Below, piece after piece: positions 34,194-44,048 of a DNA stretch of 64,000 nucleotides. Positions within the stretch are counted from its first letter, which is position 1. Each line of letters starts with the position of its first letter. The translations under genes and the position numbers were made by a program. The notes beneath the pieces were generated by a model, which had not been told where the DNA came from, did no database searches, and saw only the letters and a program-made list of their open reading frames with translations. The DNA comes from Deltaproteobacteria bacterium (GTDB taxonomy: Bacteria > Desulfobacterota > Syntrophia > Syntrophales > Smithellaceae). The DNA lies in NCBI GenBank assembly GCA_022710585.1, contig JAKLGV010000003.1:131308-195307 (forward strand). Reading direction: 5' to 3'.

Positions 34194-35636
34194 CTAGGAT
34201 TCCTTCCAGCAGACATCGGGCCTGCGGGCGGCCAGGACTTCATCCAGACGGCTGACCGGCGTTGTCACCGGCGCGTTTTTTACACCTTCAGGATTTTTCC
34301 TGACCTCTTTAGCGATCGCAATCATAGCATCGCAGAAGGTATCCAGCGTCTCGCGGCTTTCCGTTTCGGTAGGTTCGATCATCATGGCTTCCGGAACAAT
34401 CAGAGGAAAGTAAATGGTCGGCGGATGGTAACCGTAATCAATCAGACACTTGGCGATATCGGTTGTGTGAACACCGCTTTCGGCAACCTGTTTTTTGCCG
34501 GAGAAAACACATTCGTGCATGCAGATCCGGTCATAGGGCAAATCAAAATAGGTTTTTAATCTTTCCTTGATATAGTTGGCGTTGAGCACCGCCATTTCGG
34601 TTGCGCGTTTTAAGCCTTCAGCACCCAGGGAACGGATGTATGTGTAGGCTTTTACAATCACGCTGAAATTGCCGTAAAAAGCACGGACACGGCCGATGCT
34701 GTCCGGAAAGTCTTCCGACCACGCGTATTGATTATCTCGCTTCACGACACGGGGAACAGGCAAAAAGTCAACAAGCGCCTGGCCTACACCCACCGGTCCG
34801 CTTCCCGGACCGCCGCCGCCGTGTGGCGTCGAAAAAGTTTTGTGCAGATTAAGCTGGATGACGTCAAACCCCAGATCGCCGGGCCGGGCCTTACCCAAAA
34901 AAGCGTTGGCATTGGCGCCGTCGCCGTAAAGCAGACCGCCTTTGCCATGAACGATGGCCGCAACTTTCTCGATATTACGCTCAAAGAGTCCAAGGGTGTT
35001 GGGATTGGTCAACATCAGCGCCGCCACATCCTCGGTCATCAGCGATTCCAGATGCTCGATGTCCACTCCGCCCTCGCTGTTCGATTTGAGCTCCCGGACC
35101 TCAAATCCGCAAAGCGCACTGGATGCCGGATTGGTGCCGTGAGCCGCGTCCGGTATCAAGATCATATGGCGTTTCTGGCCTTTCTTTTCAAAATATTTTT
35201 TAATCATCATCACGCCGGTCAACTCGCCGTGCGCGCCTGCCGCCGGCTGAAGCGTGAATTCCGCCATACCGAAAATATTGGACAGATATTTCTGCATTTC
35301 AGCCATCAACTGCAGATTGCCCTGTATAAATTCCGCGCCGGCATACGGATGCAGTCCGGTGAAACCGGGCAGAGCGGCGGTATTTTCATTAATCTTGGGA
35401 TTGTATTTCATCGTGCAGGAGCCGAGCGGATAAAATCCCAGATCGACGCCGAAATTACGCCGCGATAAATTGGTGTAGTGACGAACCAGATCAATCTCGG
35501 CCACTTCCGGCAATTCGAGCTCTTCGCGCAGATACTGACTGCCGATTATATTTTCAAGATTTACCGTGGGCACATCGCTGGCCGGAATATCCGCGGCCGC
35601 GCGTCCGGGTTTGCTTATTTCAAATATCAATTCCAT
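34194..35636 (-). CDS. gcvPB: Glycine dehydrogenase (decarboxylating) subunit 2
   Basis: 480 residues, usual for the split P-protein. The PLP lysine lies in [33 protein letters not shown] and [13 protein letters not shown] are conserved P-protein blocks. With subunit 1 it decarboxylates glycine and transfers aminomethyl to GcvH. The split form is typical of anaerobes and many Gram-positives. It follows gcvPA by 15 bases. Confidence 0.95.
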   Translation of the reverse strand: MELIFEISKPGRAAADIPASDVPTVNLENIIGSQYLREELELPEVAEIDLVRHYTNLSRRNFGVDLGFYPLGSCTMKYNPKINENTAALPGFTGLHPYAGAEFIQGNLQLMAEMQKYLSNIFGMAEFTLQPAAGAHGELTGVMMIKKYFEKKGQKRHMILIPDAAHGTNPASSALCGFEVRELKSNSEGGVDIEHLESLMTEDVAALMLTNPNTLGLFERNIEKVAAIVHGKGGLLYGDGANANAFLGKARPGDLGFDVIQLNLHKTFSTPHGGGGPGSGPVGVGQALVDFLPVPRVVKRDNQYAWSEDFPDSIGRVRAFYGNFSVIVKAYTYIRSLGAEGLKRATEMAVLNANYIKERLKTYFDLPYDRICMHECVFSGKKQVAESGVHTTDIAKCLIDYGYHPPTIYFPLIVPEAMMIEPTETESRETLDTFCDAMIAIAKEVRKNPEGVKNAPVTTPVSRLDEVLAARRPDVCWKES

Positions 35637-35651
35637 GTTGATCTCCTGGTC

Positions 35652-36977
35652 CTATCTCAATATCGCCGCAACCTTATCTATATCTTCTCTGGAAATCATT
35701 TCCGTTGCGCAAAACAAAAGTGCATTTTCCAGCTCCGGATAATCCCTCTGAAGATCATAGCCGCCGATGATTCCTGCCTGTTTCAGCTTTTCGTTAACCT
35801 TTCTGGCGTCAGGACAGCGCAGAACAAACTCGTTGTAAACGGGCGCGGAAAACACTTCTTTCCATCCCGATAGTTCCAGAAGTTTGTTTTTCAGATACTG
35901 ACCCTTGTCAATATTGAGTTCGGCAAGCCTCTTCAGATTTTTGCCCAGAGCGGCCAGATAAATGCCTGCCGCCAGCGCGCAGAGCGCTTCGTTGGAGCAA
36001 ATATTGGATGTCGCCTTTTCCCGGCGGATGTGTTGTTCGCGGGTTTGCAGGGTTAGCACAAATCCTCGCCGGCCTTTTTTATCCACGGTCGCGCCGACCA
36101 GTCTGCCGGGAATACGTCGCATGAACTTTTCTCTGGCGGCAAAAATGCCCAGATAGGGTCCGCCGTAATTCAAGGGATTGCCGAAACTCTGACCTTCACC
36201 CACGACAAAATCAGCGCCGGATGCTCCCGCCGGTTTGAGAACGCCCAGTGACGTGCCGTCCGTAAATCCGGCAATCAGCATGGCCCCTTTCTGATGAGCG
36301 ACTTCAGCCGCAGGAGCGACATCCTCAAGGACACCGAAAAAATTGGGGCTTTGTATAATCACCGCGGCAACCTGATCATCAAGTTCGCGCTGCAATTCAT
36401 TCATGTCAATCTGTCCCGAAGGCGCGTAATCCGATTCAACAACCACATAGCCGTTGGCCCACGAGTATGTTTTCAGAACCTTCCGGTATTCAGGATGCAC
36501 GGAGCGGGCAACGATGATTTTTTTGCGATCGGACATTTTCGCGCAGAGCACCGCCGCCTCGGCCATCGCCGACGCTCCGTCATACATGGAGGCGTTGGCA
36601 ATTTCCGTTCCGGTAAGACGGGCAATCATCGTTTGATATTCGTAGATGGATTGAAGAATGCCCTGACTGATTTCCGCCTGATAGGGGGTATAAGCCGTGT
36701 AGAATTCCGCCCGTCCGATCAGATGACCGACCACCGCCGGAATGTAATGATGGTAAGCGCCGGCTCCGGTCAGGGTCAACCGCGTCAGGTTATTTTTTCC
36801 GGCCAGACCGTTCAGCACCGACAGCGTTTCCATTTCGGACAACGCGCCCGGCACGTCGGGGATCTGTTTTATTCTGAATTGTTCGGGAATATCGGCAAAA
36901 AGTTCGTCAAGGGTGGAAATGCCGATGAGCGATTGCATTTGAGCAATGTCATCGGAGGTGTGCGGGCAGTAATCCAT
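35652..36977 (-). CDS. gcvPA: Glycine dehydrogenase (decarboxylating) subunit 1
   Basis: 441 residues. YTPYQAEISQGILQSIYEYQ and NASMYDGASAMAEA are the hallmark blocks of the N-terminal half of P-protein. It forms the heterotetrameric enzyme with GcvPB. It lies 19 bases after gcvH in the operon. Confidence 0.95.
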   Translation of the reverse strand: MDYCPHTSDDIAQMQSLIGISTLDELFADIPEQFRIKQIPDVPGALSEMETLSVLNGLAGKNNLTRLTLTGAGAYHHYIPAVVGHLIGRAEFYTAYTPYQAEISQGILQSIYEYQTMIARLTGTEIANASMYDGASAMAEAAVLCAKMSDRKKIIVARSVHPEYRKVLKTYSWANGYVVVESDYAPSGQIDMNELQRELDDQVAAVIIQSPNFFGVLEDVAPAAEVAHQKGAMLIAGFTDGTSLGVLKPAGASGADFVVGEGQSFGNPLNYGGPYLGIFAAREKFMRRIPGRLVGATVDKKGRRGFVLTLQTREQHIRREKATSNICSNEALCALAAGIYLAALGKNLKRLAELNIDKGQYLKNKLLELSGWKEVFSAPVYNEFVLRCPDARKVNEKLKQAGIIGGYDLQRDYPELENALLFCATEMISREDIDKVAAILR

Positions 36978-36996
36978 GATTATTTTCTTTCTCGGT

Positions 36997-37392
36997 TTAT
37001 TTTTCCTCTTTGATCATTTCTTCGTAGTCAGCCGCAGTCAGCAGCATTTTCAGTTCCTCCGGATCGGATAGCCGCAAACTGACTATCCAGCCTTCGCCAA
37101 AAGCATCCTGATTGATCAGCTCCGGCGTATCCTCCAGCGCCTGATTCACTTCAATCACTTCTCCGGTTACCGGGGAAAATATATCGGATACGGACTTCAC
37201 CGATTCGACAACAGCCACCGTGGCATGCGGAACCACTTTCCGGCCGATTTCCGGCAAGTCCACAAAGACGATATCCGTCAGCATTTCCTGGGCGTAATCG
37301 GTGATGCCAATCAGCGCGGTTCCATCGCTGTAGTAGATCAGCCATTCATGGTCGCGGGAATAATATCTGTCTGTCGGGTTTGGCTTGGACAT
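36997..37392 (-). CDS. gcvH: Glycine cleavage system H protein
   Basis: 131 residues, AAGGAGG before the ATG. The lipoylated lysine lies in VVESVKSVSDIFSP. It shuttles the aminomethyl group between P-, T- and L-proteins. It follows gcvT by 18 bases. Confidence 0.95.
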   Translation of the reverse strand: MSKPNPTDRYYSRDHEWLIYYSDGTALIGITDYAQEMLTDIVFVDLPEIGRKVVPHATVAVVESVKSVSDIFSPVTGEVIEVNQALEDTPELINQDAFGEGWIVSLRLSDPEELKMLLTAADYEEMIKEEK

Positions 37393-37410
37393 AAGGCCCT
37401 CCTTGCAATG

Positions 37411-38502
37411 TTATTTTATCCGTTTATAAAAAGGCAGTTTCACAATCTTAGCCGCTGTCATGGTATCACGAATCAAAACTTCTATTGCCGTTTCCGGCGC
37501 GCTGTAATCAACGTCCATAAAAGCCAGGCCGATGGCTTTATTTAATGTCGGCGAAAAAGTGCCGGAAGTTACCACACCGATTTCTTTCTCGCCATGAAAA
37601 ACTTTGTATCCATGACGGGCAATGCCCCGCCCGGTCATCTCGAGCCCGACCAGCTTTTTTCTGATTCCGGTGCTCTGTTTTGCCCTGAGAGCGGCAGCTC
37701 CGACAAATTCCTTGCTCTTATCAACAATCCAACTGTAAGGAACTTCCAGCGGACTGACCGACTCATCCATATCCTGACCGTTGAGCATCATGCCCGATTC
37801 CAGCCGCAGCGTGTCGCGAGCGCCCAAACCACAGGGTTTTATACCCAATTCCGCGCCCGCCGTCATCAACCTGTCCCATATTTGTCCTATAACGTTTTCC
37901 GGAGCGTAAATTTCAAATCCGTCTTCGCCTGTGTAGCCGCTACGGGACACAATGGTCTCCAGCCCCGCAACTTTTGCTTTGCAGAAATGATAGAAGCGCA
38001 GATTTTTCAAATCAGCATCCGTCAGCTTCTGGAGGATTTCTTCCGAGCGCGGCCCCTGCAAATCCAGTTTACCCGTTGGGTCGCTGACATCTTTCAATTC
38101 ACAATCGAATTTTTTTTCGGCCTGAATCTTATTAATCCACTCCCAGTCTCTATCCTTGGGCGTTGCGTTCGTCACCAGCATAAATGAATATTCATCCATT
38201 TTATAAACGGTCAGATCATCAATTACACCGCCATCTTCATTGAGCAGAGCGGATAATTTGACCTGCCCGACGGTCTGGTCAGCCAGATTTCTGGTCAAAA
38301 CCAGTTGCAGAAGATCCAGCGCCTGCGAACCTTTAACTTCTATTTCACCCATGTGGCAGATATCAAAAAGACCGGCGGCGCTTCTGGTAGTCCGGTGTTC
38401 ATCAATAACATTGGTATATTGCACGGGCATCGCCCAGCCGCCGAAATCAATGATTTTGGCCTTCAGGGCGACATGCTTTTCGTATAAGGGCGTCTTTTTC
38501 AA
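37411..38502 (-). CDS. gcvT: Aminomethyltransferase (glycine cleavage T protein)
   Basis: 363 residues from a TTG at 38502, chosen because GGAG stands 5 bases upstream and the family begins KKTPLYEKH; an upstream TTG at 38517 is possible. FGGWAMPVQY, SRSGYTGEDGFEIY and ARDTLRLESGMMLNG are T-protein motifs. It transfers the C1 unit to tetrahydrofolate, giving methylene-THF. First gene of gcvT-H-PA-PB-lipA-lpdA. The 200 bases upstream contain no glycine-riboswitch core I can recognise. Confidence 0.94.
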   Translation of the reverse strand: MKKTPLYEKHVALKAKIIDFGGWAMPVQYTNVIDEHRTTRSAAGLFDICHMGEIEVKGSQALDLLQLVLTRNLADQTVGQVKLSALLNEDGGVIDDLTVYKMDEYSFMLVTNATPKDRDWEWINKIQAEKKFDCELKDVSDPTGKLDLQGPRSEEILQKLTDADLKNLRFYHFCKAKVAGLETIVSRSGYTGEDGFEIYAPENVIGQIWDRLMTAGAELGIKPCGLGARDTLRLESGMMLNGQDMDESVSPLEVPYSWIVDKSKEFVGAAALRAKQSTGIRKKLVGLEMTGRGIARHGYKVFHGEKEIGVVTSGTFSPTLNKAIGLAFMDVDYSAPETAIEVLIRDTMTAAKIVKLPFYKRIK

Positions 38503-38702
38503 TTTTACTCCATTCAATCATTTAAACATAAAAATAACCGGTTATATCGGGAACGGGGAATTCTCAGCATAAGATTACCTGCCCCGGAAAAAAAAATAAT
38601 TCAGCGGAAAAAACTTTTATTTTACCTGTAATGATTGCTGTCTTGGAAAGAATTACTATAACTTAGCGCATATTTCAAGACGGAATTAACCATTTCGGCC
38701 GA

Positions 38703-39275
38703 TTATTCATGAAAGAGCTTTTCAAAAAACAGCTGCTTGCTTTTGGGATAATAAATGTCGCCGTAATCCACAATCAGTTTGCCGTCCAGATGGTCGATTT
38801 CATGCTGGATGACACGGGCAACGAAATCCAGATACTTCTTGTTGACTTTACCGCCTTTGGCATCCAGGGCACGAACCTTGATTTCCGGAAAGCGGCTGAC
38901 GTCCACCTGCACATCCGGACAGGAAAGGCACCCTTCCGACGCGGTCACTTTGTCGCCGCGTTCCTGCGTAATCCGCGGATTGACCAGAACCTCTATATCG
39001 TCAATACTTTTTACTTTTTTCTGCCCTTCATCAAAGCCTCTGGTCCGGAAAACGATGATTCTTTTATTAATGCCGATCTGTGGCGCCGCAAGACCCACGG
39101 CATCGTCTCTTTCCATAAAAGCGTCGATCAAAGTCTTAATCATCTCGTGCGCTTGTTTATCTAGAGGAACTGGCAACTCTAGGGACTTCTTCCTTAAAAC
39201 AGAGGTATCTTTGGCATTTATCCCCTCTTCATTCCATAACGCTAAAACTCTTTTTACAGACATTGCTTTTCTCAT
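38703..39275 (-). CDS. def: Peptide deformylase
   Basis: 190 residues (ATG 39263 is an alternative start). Motif 1 GLAAPQIGI, motif 2 EGCLSCPDV and motif 3 QHEIDHLDGKL carry the metal-binding Cys and two His with the catalytic Glu. It removes the formyl group from nascent proteins. The N-terminus is longer than the E. coli enzyme by about 20 residues. It stands apart from the gcv operon. Confidence 0.93.
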   Translation of the reverse strand: MRKAMSVKRVLALWNEEGINAKDTSVLRKKSLELPVPLDKQAHEMIKTLIDAFMERDDAVGLAAPQIGINKRIIVFRTRGFDEGQKKVKSIDDIEVLVNPRITQERGDKVTASEGCLSCPDVQVDVSRFPEIKVRALDAKGGKVNKKYLDFVARVIQHEIDHLDGKLIVDYGDIYYPKSKQLFFEKLFHE

Positions 39276-39408
39276 TACTTATTTTTGGCGTCCCTTATCA
39301 CCGATTCCGCGTTAATTCAAGGAATTGTCGCTTGCATAAATCGTATATATTTTGCTAAACAACACTAAAGGTTTGATTTCATAAAAATATCATGGGGATG
39401 ATTGATCA

Positions 39409-40659
39409 TTGATTACTCAAATTGTTACCAGATTGGCCAGAAGGGAATTTGCCCGTTCGTTGAAATTCGAAGACGGAAGTTCGCCCGAGCTGCCATCCTG
39501 CCGGGACAATCAGCAGCGTCTTCTTTACCTGCACATCCCTTTTTGCGAAGCGCTTTGCCCCTACTGCTCTTTTCATCGGGTGACATTTTCGGAGCCGTTA
39601 ACCCGCCGGTATTTTCAGGCCCTGCGCCGTGAAATAAAACTCTATCACGAAAAAGGATATCAATTTGAAGGCATTTATGTCGGCGGCGGCACGCCGACCG
39701 TTCTGATCGATGAACTGGCCGAAACTCTGGATCTGGCACGGGAACTTTTCCCGATTCAGGACATTTCCGTCGAGACGAATCCCAATCATCTGACGCCGGA
39801 AAAAATTGAAGTTCTGCGCAAAAGCAAGGTCAAAAGACTTTCCGTGGGCGTGCAGACCTTCAATGATGATATGCTAAAGAAAATCGGCCGCTACGAAAAA
39901 TACGGTTCCGGCCAGGAAATCGCCGAGCGGTTGAAAAACACGCAGGGATTATTTCACACCTTAAACGCCGACATGATTTTTAATTTCCCCGGACAAACGA
40001 TCCGAATGCTGGAAGATGACCTGTCCGTCATCCTGAATTTAAAAATGGATCAGGTCACCTTTTATCCCCTGATGATTTCCGATCTCACACGGGAGATCAT
40101 GAAAACGACGATGGGTGGCGTTGATTTCGGCGGAGAAGAAAAATTATATAAGCTCATTGTAAGGAGTCTGGAAAAACATTATGATTTTTCCTCAGCCTGG
40201 TGCTTCTCGCGCAAGGAATCGCTCGTTGATGAATACGTAGTGGAATTCGAAGAATACGCGGGTCTGGGCAGCGGCGCCATCGGCTATCTTTACGGAACAT
40301 GCTACTCCAATACCTTTGACATCGAAGAATATGTGTCGAATCTGGAAAAAGGCCGGCTGCCTCTGCAGGCCTCTCGCCGGTTTAACCTTCACGATCAGAT
40401 GAACTATGATTTTTTAATGAAATTATTCAGCACAAGGCTTGATATTGAGGCCATGCAGAAAAAATACGACGGCAAATTTTTAAGGACCATGTGGAAGGAA
40501 ATAGCCGCTTTCGAAATTGTCAGGGCTTTCCGTTATTTTCCGCCCTATCTGCATCTGACGCCTTACGGCCGCTATCTCTGGGTGATCATGATGCGGGAAT
40601 TTTTCATCGCCGTGAACAATTTCCGCGATTACTGTCGCAAACAGGCGAAGATTACATAA
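39409..40659 (+). CDS. HemW/coproporphyrinogen III oxidase-like radical SAM protein
   Basis: 416 residues from a TTG start with GGGGA upstream. The cluster motif is HIPFCEALCPYCSFHRV, followed by YVGGGTPTVL and SVGVQTFND, the diagnostic order of the HemN/HemW superfamily. Authentic HemN and HemW share these, and the C-terminal region here (YFPPYLHLTPYGRYLWVIM) is unusual for either, so heme transfer or a different radical reaction is possible. It opens a plus-strand run with selA 14 bases downstream. Confidence 0.85.
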   Translation: MITQIVTRLARREFARSLKFEDGSSPELPSCRDNQQRLLYLHIPFCEALCPYCSFHRVTFSEPLTRRYFQALRREIKLYHEKGYQFEGIYVGGGTPTVLIDELAETLDLARELFPIQDISVETNPNHLTPEKIEVLRKSKVKRLSVGVQTFNDDMLKKIGRYEKYGSGQEIAERLKNTQGLFHTLNADMIFNFPGQTIRMLEDDLSVILNLKMDQVTFYPLMISDLTREIMKTTMGGVDFGGEEKLYKLIVRSLEKHYDFSSAWCFSRKESLVDEYVVEFEEYAGLGSGAIGYLYGTCYSNTFDIEEYVSNLEKGRLPLQASRRFNLHDQMNYDFLMKLFSTRLDIEAMQKKYDGKFLRTMWKEIAAFEIVRAFRYFPPYLHLTPYGRYLWVIMMREFFIAVNNFRDYCRKQAKIT

Positions 40660-40673
40660 ATAAAAGGACAGTT

Positions 40674-42089
40674 ATGGATGAGCAAAGAAAAGAGATGTTA
40701 AAGCAGTTGCCGAAGATTGATGAAGTTCTTCTGATTCTGGAAAAGCAAAACATTTACGATCTGGCGCCGCGCGATGTTGTCAAGGAAACCTGCCGCAAGG
40801 TTGTGCAGGACCTGCGCGATCAAATTGTCAACGCCAAGAAAAAGCTACCTGCAGAATTAAATGCCGATGCGACAACCGTCGCCAAAGAGGTGGAAGAGTC
40901 CATCAAGGGATTGTACCGCTACAGTTTGCGCCGGGTCGTCAACGCCACCGGCGTTATCCTTCACACCAACCTGGGTCGCGCGCCGCTTTGTCCCGAAGCT
41001 CTGGAAAGAATTATCGAAGTGGGCAAGGCATACTCCAATCTGGAATTTGATTTAATCAGGGGCGAACGTGGACAGCGCTACGATCACGTCAGTTCCCTGC
41101 TTTGCGCGCTCACGGGAGCCGAGGATGCATTAATCGTCAACAACAACGCGGCGGCTGTTCTGCTGGTGCTCAATACTCTGGCGCAGAAAAAAGAAGCTGT
41201 CGTATCGCGCGGCGAGCTCATCGAAATCGGTGGTGAATTCCGCATCCCGGAAATCATGCAAAAAAGCGCGACAAAACTTCGCGAAGTGGGAACAACCAAC
41301 CGCACAAGACTTAGCGACTACGAGAAAGCCGTCAACGACAAAACCGGACTCATTATGAAAGTCCATACCAGCAATTACCGTATTGTGGGTTTCACCGAAG
41401 AAGCAAGTATTGAATCGCTGGTTCAACTGGGGAAAAATCGCAGCATCCCGGTCATGGACGATCTGGGTAGCGGCTGCTTGATTGATCTTGACCTTTATGG
41501 TCTGCAGCACGAGCCGACGATTCGTGAAAGACTGGCTGCCGGTGTTGATGTCGTCACCTTCAGCGGCGACAAACTGCTGGGTGGTCCGCAGGCCGGAATC
41601 ATCGTCGGCAAAAAAAACGTTATATCAAAAATAAAAAAGAATCCGTTGAATCGCGCGCTACGTATTGACAAATTCACTCTCGCAGCGCTGGAAGCCACTT
41701 TAATGCACTACTTAAATGCCACCGAGGCGTCGAAGAAATTAAGAGCACTGAAGGCTTTGACCGAACCGGTCGCCGATGTCAAAAAACGGGCTGAGAATTT
41801 AATTGCAAAATTGCAGAAGGAAAACTTCGATTCTCTGAAATTTATGCTGCGCGAAGACTTCGCGGCGGCAGGCGGCGGTTCCCTGCCCACGCAGCAGATT
41901 CCGACTGTTTTGGTTGCCGTCCAAAACAAAAACATGCCGGCCACCAAGATGGAAGAAAAACTGCGCCAGATCGACGTGCCCATCATCGCCCGCGTGGATA
42001 AAGACGAAATCCTCTTCGATATGCGCACTGTAGCCGAGGATGAATTTACCTTTATCGTTGAAGGGCTGAAACAAATAACATCGCTTTAG
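40674..42089 (+). CDS. selA: L-seryl-tRNA(Sec) selenium transferase
   Basis: 471 residues from ATG 40674 with AAGGA upstream. PLP-enzyme blocks include GVILHTNLGRAPL, VNNNAAAVLLVLN, MKVHTSNYRIVGFTEEAS, DDLGSGCL and the PLP lysine in TFSGDKLLGGPQAG. It converts seryl-tRNA(Sec) to selenocysteyl-tRNA with selenophosphate. Its presence implies selenoproteins in the organism; selB, selC and selD are not in the window. Confidence 0.95.
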   Translation: MDEQRKEMLKQLPKIDEVLLILEKQNIYDLAPRDVVKETCRKVVQDLRDQIVNAKKKLPAELNADATTVAKEVEESIKGLYRYSLRRVVNATGVILHTNLGRAPLCPEALERIIEVGKAYSNLEFDLIRGERGQRYDHVSSLLCALTGAEDALIVNNNAAAVLLVLNTLAQKKEAVVSRGELIEIGGEFRIPEIMQKSATKLREVGTTNRTRLSDYEKAVNDKTGLIMKVHTSNYRIVGFTEEASIESLVQLGKNRSIPVMDDLGSGCLIDLDLYGLQHEPTIRERLAAGVDVVTFSGDKLLGGPQAGIIVGKKNVISKIKKNPLNRALRIDKFTLAALEATLMHYLNATEASKKLRALKALTEPVADVKKRAENLIAKLQKENFDSLKFMLREDFAAAGGGSLPTQQIPTVLVAVQNKNMPATKMEEKLRQIDVPIIARVDKDEILFDMRTVAEDEFTFIVEGLKQITSL

Positions 42090-42093
42090 CTTC

Positions 42094-43161
42094 ATGATGG
42101 AGTTATTTTCTGTGCCTGAAACCTATCCTGTAGAAATAAGTTTCACTGTAACTAAGAGCCAGTGTGGACAGCGGCTGGATATCTTTCTCGTGCAAAGCGA
42201 AGCGGCGCTTTCCCGTTCGCAGGTCAAGTATGCCATTGAAGAAGGCGATGTTCTGGTCAACAACAAGGTTCCCAAAGTCAGCCAGCACATCAAGGAAGGC
42301 GATGTGATTGTGCTGACCAAGAAGCCGCCAATGGAAGCCAAGGCCGTGCCACAGGAAATGCCGCTGGATATCGTCTACGAAGATGATTCCGTTATTGTCA
42401 TCAACAAACCGGCGGGAATGGTCGTTCATCCGGCGCCGGGCAATCCTGATAAAACTCTGGTCAACGCCCTGCTCTACCACTGCCACGATTTATCGGGAAT
42501 CGGGGGCGTCTTGCGGCCGGGCATCGTGCATCGGCTGGATAAAGATACGTCCGGACTCATTGTGGCGGCAAAATCCGATGAAGCGCATCGAAGCCTTTCA
42601 TCGCAGTTTGAAAAACACGACGTGCACAAGAAATATCTGGCGCTGGTATGGGGAAACGTGAAAGGAGACCATGGAGAAATCGCAGCGACTGTCGGCAGGC
42701 ACCCGGTCAACCGCAAGAAAATGTCCACCAAAAGCAAACACGGCAGAGGAGCGCTTACGCTATGGAAGGTCAGCGAACGTTTCGGCTGCGTGACACTTCT
42801 GGAGGTAGAGATTAAAACCGGACGCACGCACCAGATTCGTGTGCACCTGTCCGATCGCGGCTATCCGGTCGTGGGCGACACCGTTTACGGCAATACGTCC
42901 CGAATCAAAGCAGTCGCCGATCCTGTGCTCAAAACCAAGCTCAAAGAATTTAACCGGCAGGCGCTACACGCGGCGCAGCTTTCGTTTATTCATCCCGTCA
43001 AGAATGAACGAATGGTCTTTACAGCAGATATGCCGCATGACATGGCTAATTTATGCTCCGGGCTGCGTTCGGGATTAACATCCGGTTTAAAGTCTGTTGA
43101 CTCCCAAAAAGATCTGTGGAAAAATAAACTTAAAGAGAGGAAAAATGTTTCATCTGAGTAA
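42094..43161 (+). CDS. rluD: Ribosomal large subunit pseudouridine synthase, RluD type
   Basis: 355 residues. An S4 RNA-binding domain (GQRLDIFLVQSEAALSRSQV) precedes the catalytic domain with INKPAGMVVHPAPGN and GIVHRLDKDTSGL containing the catalytic Asp. A GTG at 42112 with GGAG upstream is an alternative start. The C-terminus extends about 25 residues beyond the core. RluD modifies helix 69 of 23S rRNA; exact positions are inferred. Its end overlaps pgeF by 17 bases. Confidence 0.9.
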   Translation: MMELFSVPETYPVEISFTVTKSQCGQRLDIFLVQSEAALSRSQVKYAIEEGDVLVNNKVPKVSQHIKEGDVIVLTKKPPMEAKAVPQEMPLDIVYEDDSVIVINKPAGMVVHPAPGNPDKTLVNALLYHCHDLSGIGGVLRPGIVHRLDKDTSGLIVAAKSDEAHRSLSSQFEKHDVHKKYLALVWGNVKGDHGEIAATVGRHPVNRKKMSTKSKHGRGALTLWKVSERFGCVTLLEVEIKTGRTHQIRVHLSDRGYPVVGDTVYGNTSRIKAVADPVLKTKLKEFNRQALHAAQLSFIHPVKNERMVFTADMPHDMANLCSGLRSGLTSGLKSVDSQKDLWKNKLKERKNVSSE

Positions 43162-43999
43162 AACACATTCCATTCAATATTATGAATCCTCCTTCTTGAG
43201 CGGGTGCGATTTTTTAACTCACGCCTTTTGCACCAGACTGGGCGGCATATCGGAAGAGGATTATGATTCTCTCAACATCAGCTTCCGGGAAGGCGACCTG
43301 GAAAGCAGGGTTTTGCAGAACTGGAATCGTCTGGCGATGGCGTTTGCCGTTCCCCTGGATAATTTTCTCACCCTGAATCAGGTTCACGGGGATGATATCT
43401 TCGTCATCAAACCGTATGGCGATTATCTGTCGGCGGACAAAACTCTGGATTACGACGCGATGGTCACGCCCCGCCAGAACCTGGCCATCTGCATCAAGAC
43501 AGCGGATTGTGTGCCGGTCTTGATGGTTGACCGCGCACAGAAAATTATTGCCGCGGTTCACGCCGGTTGGAAAAGCACCGCCGCAGGCATCAGCGCCAAG
43601 GTGATCCGCCTGCTTTTCGAAAGATATAATTCCGATCCGCAAGATTTGCTCATTGCCATCGGGCCGTCCATCGGTCCCTGCTGTTTTGAAGTTGATGAAG
43701 AAGCGGCGGAATCTTTCCGCGCTCAGGAAGACTGTGAATTGTTTCTATCCCCCGGAGAAAAAAAGAAAAAGTGGATGGTGGACTTGCCGGAAGCCAATCG
43801 CCGGCAGCTCATCAATTGCGGCATCCATGAAGATAATATCGATCTGGCAAATTTATGCACGTCGTGCCGTCAGGATTTGTTTTTCTCGCATCGAGGGTCG
43901 GGAGGCATCACGGGGCGGCAGCTGAATTTCATTATGCTCAAAGGCGAAGCCCCGTGCCGTGTCATGACGATCGGGGATGACTATCCGCGAATTCAGTAA
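43145..43999 (+). CDS. pgeF: Laccase-domain protein (YfiH/PgeF, peptidoglycan editing factor)
   Basis: 284 residues from ATG 43145 with AGAGAGG upstream, inside the rluD end, so translation is probably coupled. Motifs: TADCVPVL, VHAGWKSTAAG, GPSIGPCCFEV and the C-terminal SHRGSGGITGRQLNFI, supplying the metal-binding His and Cys. E. coli YfiH hydrolyses misincorporated L-Ser from peptidoglycan precursors; some homologues act as purine nucleoside enzymes. The rluD-pgeF pair is widely conserved. Confidence 0.9.
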   Translation: MFHLSKTHSIQYYESSFLSGCDFLTHAFCTRLGGISEEDYDSLNISFREGDLESRVLQNWNRLAMAFAVPLDNFLTLNQVHGDDIFVIKPYGDYLSADKTLDYDAMVTPRQNLAICIKTADCVPVLMVDRAQKIIAAVHAGWKSTAAGISAKVIRLLFERYNSDPQDLLIAIGPSIGPCCFEVDEEAAESFRAQEDCELFLSPGEKKKKWMVDLPEANRRQLINCGIHEDNIDLANLCTSCRQDLFFSHRGSGGITGRQLNFIMLKGEAPCRVMTIGDDYPRIQ

Positions 44000-44048
44000 A
44001 CCGGGGTTCTTACTGAATGACACCGTTCAAAGAAAAGGAGTAAGACAA

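Noticed and set aside
38503..38702. Glycine riboswitch upstream of gcvT
   Set aside because: The conserved riboswitch cores could not be found on the minus strand; only A/T-rich sequence and a weak CGGGG/CCCCG pairing are seen.
40674..42089. Selenoprotein gene or SECIS element near selA
   Set aside because: No in-frame UGA within a conserved gene was noticed in the window, and SECIS detection needs folding that was not done.
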